Source: DASWFI01 sp036394315 (GTDB lineage: Bacteria; Patescibacteriota; Doudnabacteria; UBA920; O2-02-FULL-48-8). From it: DNA of 17,559 nucleotides. Position 1 is the stretch's first letter. Each line of letters opens with the position of its first letter. The position numbers and the translations under genes were made by a program. Under the pieces are notes generated by a model. The model was not told the origin of the DNA, made no database searches, and saw only the letters and a program-made list of their open reading frames with translations. Shown in pieces: positions 14,121-17,559 of this stretch. The stretch covers positions 1-17,559 of the forward strand of contig DASWFI010000073.1 in the NCBI GenBank assembly GCA_036394315.1. Direction: 5' to 3'.

Positions 14121-14399
14121 TCAAAACCATCGACTATTCATTTCCTTTAAGAATTCGGGGTCTGTTATTGGAAATTTAGAACTTAATACAGAATCAATTC
14201 CACATTTTGGGCAAATAGCTGTTTCTCCTTTTCCAAGGCCTTCTTCAATCCAATCTTCGATATCTGTAGGCAAAAACGTCTGCTGGCAATGGAAACAACC
14301 GCATAAATTGCCGCTCATAATTTCATCTCTATGGGAAGAACTTAATTTATGGGCTTGTTCCAAAAAATCTAAGCTGTATGTATTGTTGGGCAAAATCAT
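14121..14399 (-). CDS. Small zinc-ribbon cytoplasmic protein
   Basis: The protein has 92 residues. Two cysteine clusters, CGCFHC (about 33-38) and CPKC (about 69-72), fit a zinc ribbon. The context HRDEIMSGNLCGCFHCQQTF, then IEDWIEEG and ICPKCGIDSVL matches a widespread uncharacterised small-protein family, where the last part reads CP-CGIDSVIG-------P-T--FL--M---WF. It starts 51 nt after the SUKH-type gene on the same strand, so both are probably one transcript. In my experience members often sit among toxin-immunity genes; its role is unknown. Confidence 0.75.
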   Translation of the reverse strand: MILPNNTYSLDFLEQAHKLSSSHRDEIMSGNLCGCFHCQQTFLPTDIEDWIEEGLGKGETAICPKCGIDSVLSSKFPITDPEFLKEMNSRWF

Positions 14400-14450
14400 T
14401 TTTTATAATCATTATTTTCTGCTAAAAGGGGAATGTACATAGAAGTACAA

Positions 14451-15131
14451 TTAATCTCCAAATTCTTCATTTTCAGACCGAAGGCCGCTTATCCAAAGTA
14501 ACCAATAGTCAATACCTTTTTTACCAGCGCCTTCGGGATCTATTTCAAAAAAAGCTGGAATGATCTCAAAGTCCTTTTTTGTTTTTAATTCGGTCATATA
14601 ATGGGTAAGGCACTCGAGCAATTTCGAAAATGAAGAAAATATAACTTCACTTAGCCCTTCCAAGTCGCCACGAAAATCCTGGTCATACACTCTTATAGGA
14701 AATTCATTATTCGGAACTGCCTTCCGCCCGTCAAATACTAAGGGCCCTGAATCGTTTCCTTCAGACCCAAACGGATAAATCTTTTGAGGGATTAACTTTT
14801 GTGGAATATGCCAGTCAAGCTCTGCCTTAATTGCCTGTAATGGCTGAGAGGGATTTGAATAAGGAAGGCGAACTAATGAACAGTCGCCGCTCAAGAAAAA
14901 GTATGATTGATGCCATTCAATAAAACTGTCGGGAAGTTTTATATCGTATTGGGATTCTATTTTTTTATAGTCTTCCGTTGGGATTGTTCCCTTCAAAAGG
15001 TTCCATTGAAACCAGCCTTCTTTGTCAACCTGGGATGCCATCATTTCCTTGGGTACATTAGCGGTAAACACAGTTTTATTTGGGAAGGCAGATGAAAATG
15101 CGGAGAAAAACCGTTCGTTGATATTGAGCAT
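14451..15131 (-). CDS. SMI1/KNR4 (SUKH) family immunity-like protein
   Basis: The 226-residue protein carries the SUKH-1 pattern: IPTEDYKKIESQYDIKLPDSF at about 50-70 (a helix followed by LP-x-x-F), FLSGDCSLVRLP, then IYPFGSEGNDSGPLVFDGR around 117-135 and a C-terminal helix FSKLLECLTHYM. SUKH proteins are mostly immunity proteins of polymorphic and contact-dependent toxin systems and bind the toxin domain directly. No toxin gene lies in the window, so this may be an orphan immunity gene protecting against neighbours' toxins. The zinc-ribbon gene follows closely. Confidence 0.75.
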   Translation of the reverse strand: MLNINERFFSAFSSAFPNKTVFTANVPKEMMASQVDKEGWFQWNLLKGTIPTEDYKKIESQYDIKLPDSFIEWHQSYFFLSGDCSLVRLPYSNPSQPLQAIKAELDWHIPQKLIPQKIYPFGSEGNDSGPLVFDGRKAVPNNEFPIRVYDQDFRGDLEGLSEVIFSSFSKLLECLTHYMTELKTKKDFEIIPAFFEIDPEGAGKKGIDYWLLWISGLRSENEEFGD

Positions 15132-15268
15132 AATCTATGGGCTATTGGCAGTGAATTTACGTTTAGCTTTAAATCCTGCAAAAAAAATTATACTGTTAGG
15201 CCGACCATATTTAAAAGCCATGCCAGTAATGGTCTTGCAGCGGTCGGGTTATTTCGATTCTGGCCTGA

Positions 15269-15787
15269 CTACTTAGCCTCTGGATCGGCAGAACGAGCAG
15301 CTAAATATTTTACGGTTCTTGCTTTGAAATAAAATTTATTTAGAAAATGGGTGAGCAGAAAGCTTGCCACCCAAATTATAGCACCGGCTAAAATTGAGTG
15401 AAGAAATTCCCCAAGAAAAACACTCAAAAAGAAAGTTAGTAGACCGAGTAGGTTATAGTACCATGCCTGCCTGACTTTCAAAACGAAACCTCTTTTCCGA
15501 TAATCTCGTAGGACAAAAAAGTGCATCCGCGGGATACAGAGAAAGAAAAAGCCAATTTTTTCCAGTAGTAATACATCCGCGTGAATATTTCCCGTAATTA
15601 TCTTGCTCCGGCCCGCATGGACTTTTTCTATTTCTTTGATTTTCTGCTTTGAAAGTCCCCGCTTTCTAATTTCCTGGTAGGCACCCCTGACAATCTTTTC
15701 TGTATATAACCTTTTATTATTCACTACAAGCAATAATTCTTCGTCGGACAAAGTTTCGCATTGCTGTTGTATTTCCTCAGTGGTCAT
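15269..15787 (-). CDS. Small membrane protein with LSDEELL N-terminal motif
   Basis: The protein has 172 residues (MTTEEIQQQCETLSDEELLL...); an ATG three codons upstream at 15796 is equally possible. Residues about 10-50 form a short helical domain (LSDEELLLVVNNKRLYTEKI, AYQEIRKRGLS) common in Bacteroidota membrane proteins, where it reads LSDEEL...V..A..EL-KRGL. A hydrophobic segment near 78-88 (KIGFFFLCIP) may be a weak membrane contact. Residues about 112-150 hold two membrane helices (LLGLLTFFLSVFLGEFLHSI and LAGAIIWVASFLLTHFL). No function is known. It lies between the SUKH-type gene and the integrase as element cargo. Confidence 0.7.
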   Translation of the reverse strand: MTTEEIQQQCETLSDEELLLVVNNKRLYTEKIVRGAYQEIRKRGLSKQKIKEIEKVHAGRSKIITGNIHADVLLLEKIGFFFLCIPRMHFFVLRDYRKRGFVLKVRQAWYYNLLGLLTFFLSVFLGEFLHSILAGAIIWVASFLLTHFLNKFYFKARTVKYLAARSADPEAK

Positions 15788-15936
15788 TGTAAACAAATTA
15801 TTTAATCTGCCGGTTTGGGACGGCTAAATATAGAAAGAAAAGACAGATACCGCAAATCGATTGAGTCCTAATGGGAAAAAATCCAGACGAAGAGGATTAT
15901 TGTTGGCTTAATTAACCGATTTTCTTCCAGGTTCAT

Positions 15937-17160
15937 TTATCTAAACTTCTCCATCAGCCCCGCCATATCATCACTAATCTTATGATCCAGGATCTTCGCA
16001 TAGTGCTGCGTTGTCCGAAGGTTCTTATGTCCCAGCATCTTCGAAACCGTTTCAATAGGCACGCCGTTACTCAGGGAAACGGTCGTAGCAAAAGTATGCC
16101 GGGCGATATGATAGGTCAGGTTCTTCTGAATCCCGCAGAGGTCGGCAATTTCTTTCAGGTAAGCGTTCATTTTTTGATTGCTGAGAACCGGTAGAACCTT
16201 ATCTGTTTGCAGGCATTGGGGATGGTCGACGTAGCGGTGTAGAATTTCCTGGGCCTTGGGAAGCAAGGGTATCCGGGATAACGACCTTGTTTTTTGCCGG
16301 TTCGCAAAGATCCATTTCCCGCCGTCGATGCCGGTACTGATCTCAGAACGTTTTAGTTTTTGTACGTCTGCATAGGCCAGCCCGGTATAGCAGCTAAAGA
16401 GAAAAATATCCCGTACCTGATTAAGCCGCTCGACGGGAAACCGTTTATCCCCGAGCAGTTGCAATTCCTCGCTGGTGAGCGCATGCCGTTCCACTTCCTT
16501 TTTAGCCATGCTGAAACCCATGAAGGGATCGCGGGTTAACCACCCGTTTTGTAGGCATCTTTTGACGATCTTCCGGAAGTTAGCCAGGTATTTCATGGTG
16601 GTATTGTGGTCGCAGCTCCGGACGCTTTTTATCCAGAACTCATATTCCGTGATAAATTCATAGTCCAGCTTCCGGATATCGATATCGGATACCTTGTATT
16701 TCCATTCCAGGAAAGACCGGGTGTGTTTGAAGGCGGTGATATACCGTTCCAGAGTGCCGGGAGCATATCCTTTTCCTACTAGGGCGGCCACCTGATCGTT
16801 GTGGTGCTGGAATATTTCCATGAGCATACGCGGACGATCCTGCGCATCCTCCCGGCCAAGCAAAATATTTTTGATGGATTCCGCCGTGATCGGCTTATTA
16901 TGCTCAATCAGTTTCCTTTTAATTTCGTACACTTTTTCCTGCAAGGTTTCCAGGTAAGCGTTCAGATGTTTGATGGTGTCTTTGTTGCCGGTTGCTCTTT
17001 CGGCATGTTGATTCCATCGGAGGGAATCGCATTTTCTTTTCGTGGATAGTTCCGTGGACATTCCGTTCACTGTGATGCGAAGGTAGATGGGCACTTCTCC
17101 GCTGACAAATCCTGTTGGCTTTTTAAGGTAAAAAAGCAAACCAAAACTCTGCTCGATCAT
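15937..17160 (-). CDS. Tyrosine site-specific recombinase (integrase)
   Basis: The 407-residue integrase is of the Bacteroidota type: an N-terminal arm-binding domain (about 5-95), a SAM-like core-binding domain (about 112-215) and a catalytic domain (about 227-400). Catalytic positions are Lys290, His351 and Arg354 (HIARHTF), His378 (GHKN) and the nucleophile Tyr387 (QHYAKI). Box I reads CYTGLAYADV with Ala262 where Arg is usual. Loss of this Arg is known in related Bacteroidota integrases such as IntDOT, so the enzyme may still be active. It reads away from the tRNA-Ser gene 262 nt to its right, the usual layout of an element integrated at a tRNA 3' end. Confidence 0.93.
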   Translation of the reverse strand: MIEQSFGLLFYLKKPTGFVSGEVPIYLRITVNGMSTELSTKRKCDSLRWNQHAERATGNKDTIKHLNAYLETLQEKVYEIKRKLIEHNKPITAESIKNILLGREDAQDRPRMLMEIFQHHNDQVAALVGKGYAPGTLERYITAFKHTRSFLEWKYKVSDIDIRKLDYEFITEYEFWIKSVRSCDHNTTMKYLANFRKIVKRCLQNGWLTRDPFMGFSMAKKEVERHALTSEELQLLGDKRFPVERLNQVRDIFLFSCYTGLAYADVQKLKRSEISTGIDGGKWIFANRQKTRSLSRIPLLPKAQEILHRYVDHPQCLQTDKVLPVLSNQKMNAYLKEIADLCGIQKNLTYHIARHTFATTVSLSNGVPIETVSKMLGHKNLRTTQHYAKILDHKISDDMAGLMEKFR

Positions 17161-17254
17161 AACGCACTGCTTTTAATGGTTAAAATTACGATTTACTAAC
17201 GGTTTCGTCTAATCTTTTAATTTGATAAGTCGTTAATTATAAATTAGTTACAAG

Positions 17255-17312
17255 GGTTTCAGTGAGTAAAGTGCAGTAAAGTGGACTACTACACGAATCA
17301 CGCATTGAAACC
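17255..17312. repeat. Candidate integrase arm/attachment region: inverted and tandem repeats
   Basis: Two AGTAAAGTG units (17265-17273 and 17275-17283) follow each other with a 10-bp period, one helical turn. They lie inside an inverted repeat GGTTTCA (17255-17261) / TGAAACC (17306-17312). The region is between the integrase start and the tRNA 3' end, where arm-type binding sites of tyrosine recombinases are expected. Confidence 0.4.
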
Positions 17313-17354
17313 TAGTGAAAAAGGGCTATAAAACCGAGGAAGAGTAAAATGCAA

Positions 17355-17386
17355 AAAGCCAGCAAACGTACATCGTTGCTGGCTTT
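17355..17386 (-). terminator. Terminator of the tRNA-Ser transcript
   Basis: AAAGCCAGCAAACG (17355-17368) pairs with CGTTGCTGGCTTT (17374-17386) over a TACAT loop, with one bulged A. On the leftward strand the stem is followed by further Ts, and it lies 36 nt beyond the tRNA 3' end. It has T-rich sequence on the other side too and could work in both directions. Confidence 0.8.
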
Positions 17387-17421
17387 CTTTCTTTTAATTA
17401 ATCTGACTTAATCAAGGGAGG

Positions 17422-17506
17422 CGGAGAGAGAGGGATTCGAACCCCCGGAGGCTTTCACCTCAACAGTTTTCAAGACTGCCGCAATCGACCGCTCTGCCAT
17501 CTCTCC
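17422..17506 (-). tRNA. tRNA-Ser (anticodon UGA)
   Basis: The transcript begins GGAGAGATGGCAGAGCGGTC and folds as a class II tRNA. The acceptor stem GGAGAGA/TCTCTCC is closed by discriminator G, the anticodon loop CTTGAAA gives UGA (reads UCA), a long variable arm typical of tRNA-Ser follows, and the T arm contains GGTTCGAATCC. The CCA end is not encoded. It lies next to an integrase gene and is a likely integration target. Confidence 0.96.
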
Positions 17507-17511
17507 GGGCG

Positions 17512-17541
17512 CAAAATTAAGGTCTCCGATGGAACGACCAA
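17512..17541 (-). promoter_or_regulatory. Promoter of tRNA-Ser
   Basis: Read leftward: TTG (complement of 17539-17541), 19 nt, TAATTTTG (complement of 17512-17519), matching the Bacteroidota sigma-A consensus. The box ends 6 nt before the tRNA 5' end, so transcription would start at or very close to the mature end. Confidence 0.65.
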
Positions 17542-17559
17542 AACTTTTTGCGGCAACCT

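Noticed and set aside
1..17559. CRISPR array or insertion sequence
   Set aside because: I saw no regularly spaced repeats of CRISPR length, and no transposase gene or terminal inverted repeats with target duplications.

Overview
The window looks like the chromosome of a Bacteroidota bacterium, most likely a Chitinophaga-like member of the Chitinophagales. This rests on the AT-rich intergenic DNA, several candidate promoters of the Bacteroidota type (TTG, about 20 nt, TAnnTTTG), the lack of strong Shine-Dalgarno sites, a stand-alone FtsX/MacB-type permease of about 790 residues, and a tyrosine recombinase with the Bacteroidota-type arm-binding domain. The genus is inference.

Positions 1-9233 hold two related modules in the same orientation, with an unrelated ABC permease gene between them. 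Each begins with a leftward GlxA-like AraC regulator (199-1179 and 5869-6849), about 86% identical in protein by hand alignment. Rightward genes for SRPBCC/AHSA1 proteins and short-chain dehydrogenases follow. Module B (5869-9233) is intact: regulator, SDR, SRPBCC, SDR. Module A (199-3187) is rearranged. Its classical SDR is missing and a short relic of an SRPBCC 3' end marks the spot. One SRPBCC protein carries a signal peptide joined exactly where its paralogue has its start codon, and the remaining SDR lacks its Rossmann N-terminus. A cupin fragment with an internal stop lies downstream of regulator copy B. Both regulator promoters keep the same inverted repeat, a likely shared operator.

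Positions 9240-11501 form a compact redox-type unit. A leftward NmrA-like (QorB-type) oxidoreductase and a GyrI-like protein face a rightward HxlR regulator with a conserved N-terminal cysteine. The 78-nt divergent promoter is almost symmetrical: two TTG-N20-TAnnTTTG promoters share their central TA, inside an inverted repeat. A strong bidirectional terminator separates this unit from module B.

Positions 11502-12420 hold a RibD_C/DHFR-like gene with Asp codon use unlike its neighbours. It lies between two non-coding blocks rich in inverted repeats, which suggests a separately acquired cassette.

Positions 12490-17506 look like an integrated element beside a tRNA-Ser(UGA) gene: a tyrosine integrase, a small membrane protein, a SUKH (SMI1/KNR4) immunity-like protein with a zinc-ribbon partner, an orphan antitoxin-like gene, and a possible three-gene module. 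That module has an XRE regulator behind a perfect 24-bp palindrome, a GNAT-like protein, and a 55-residue basic protein starting 3 nt after it. The far end of the element was not found and may lie outside the window.
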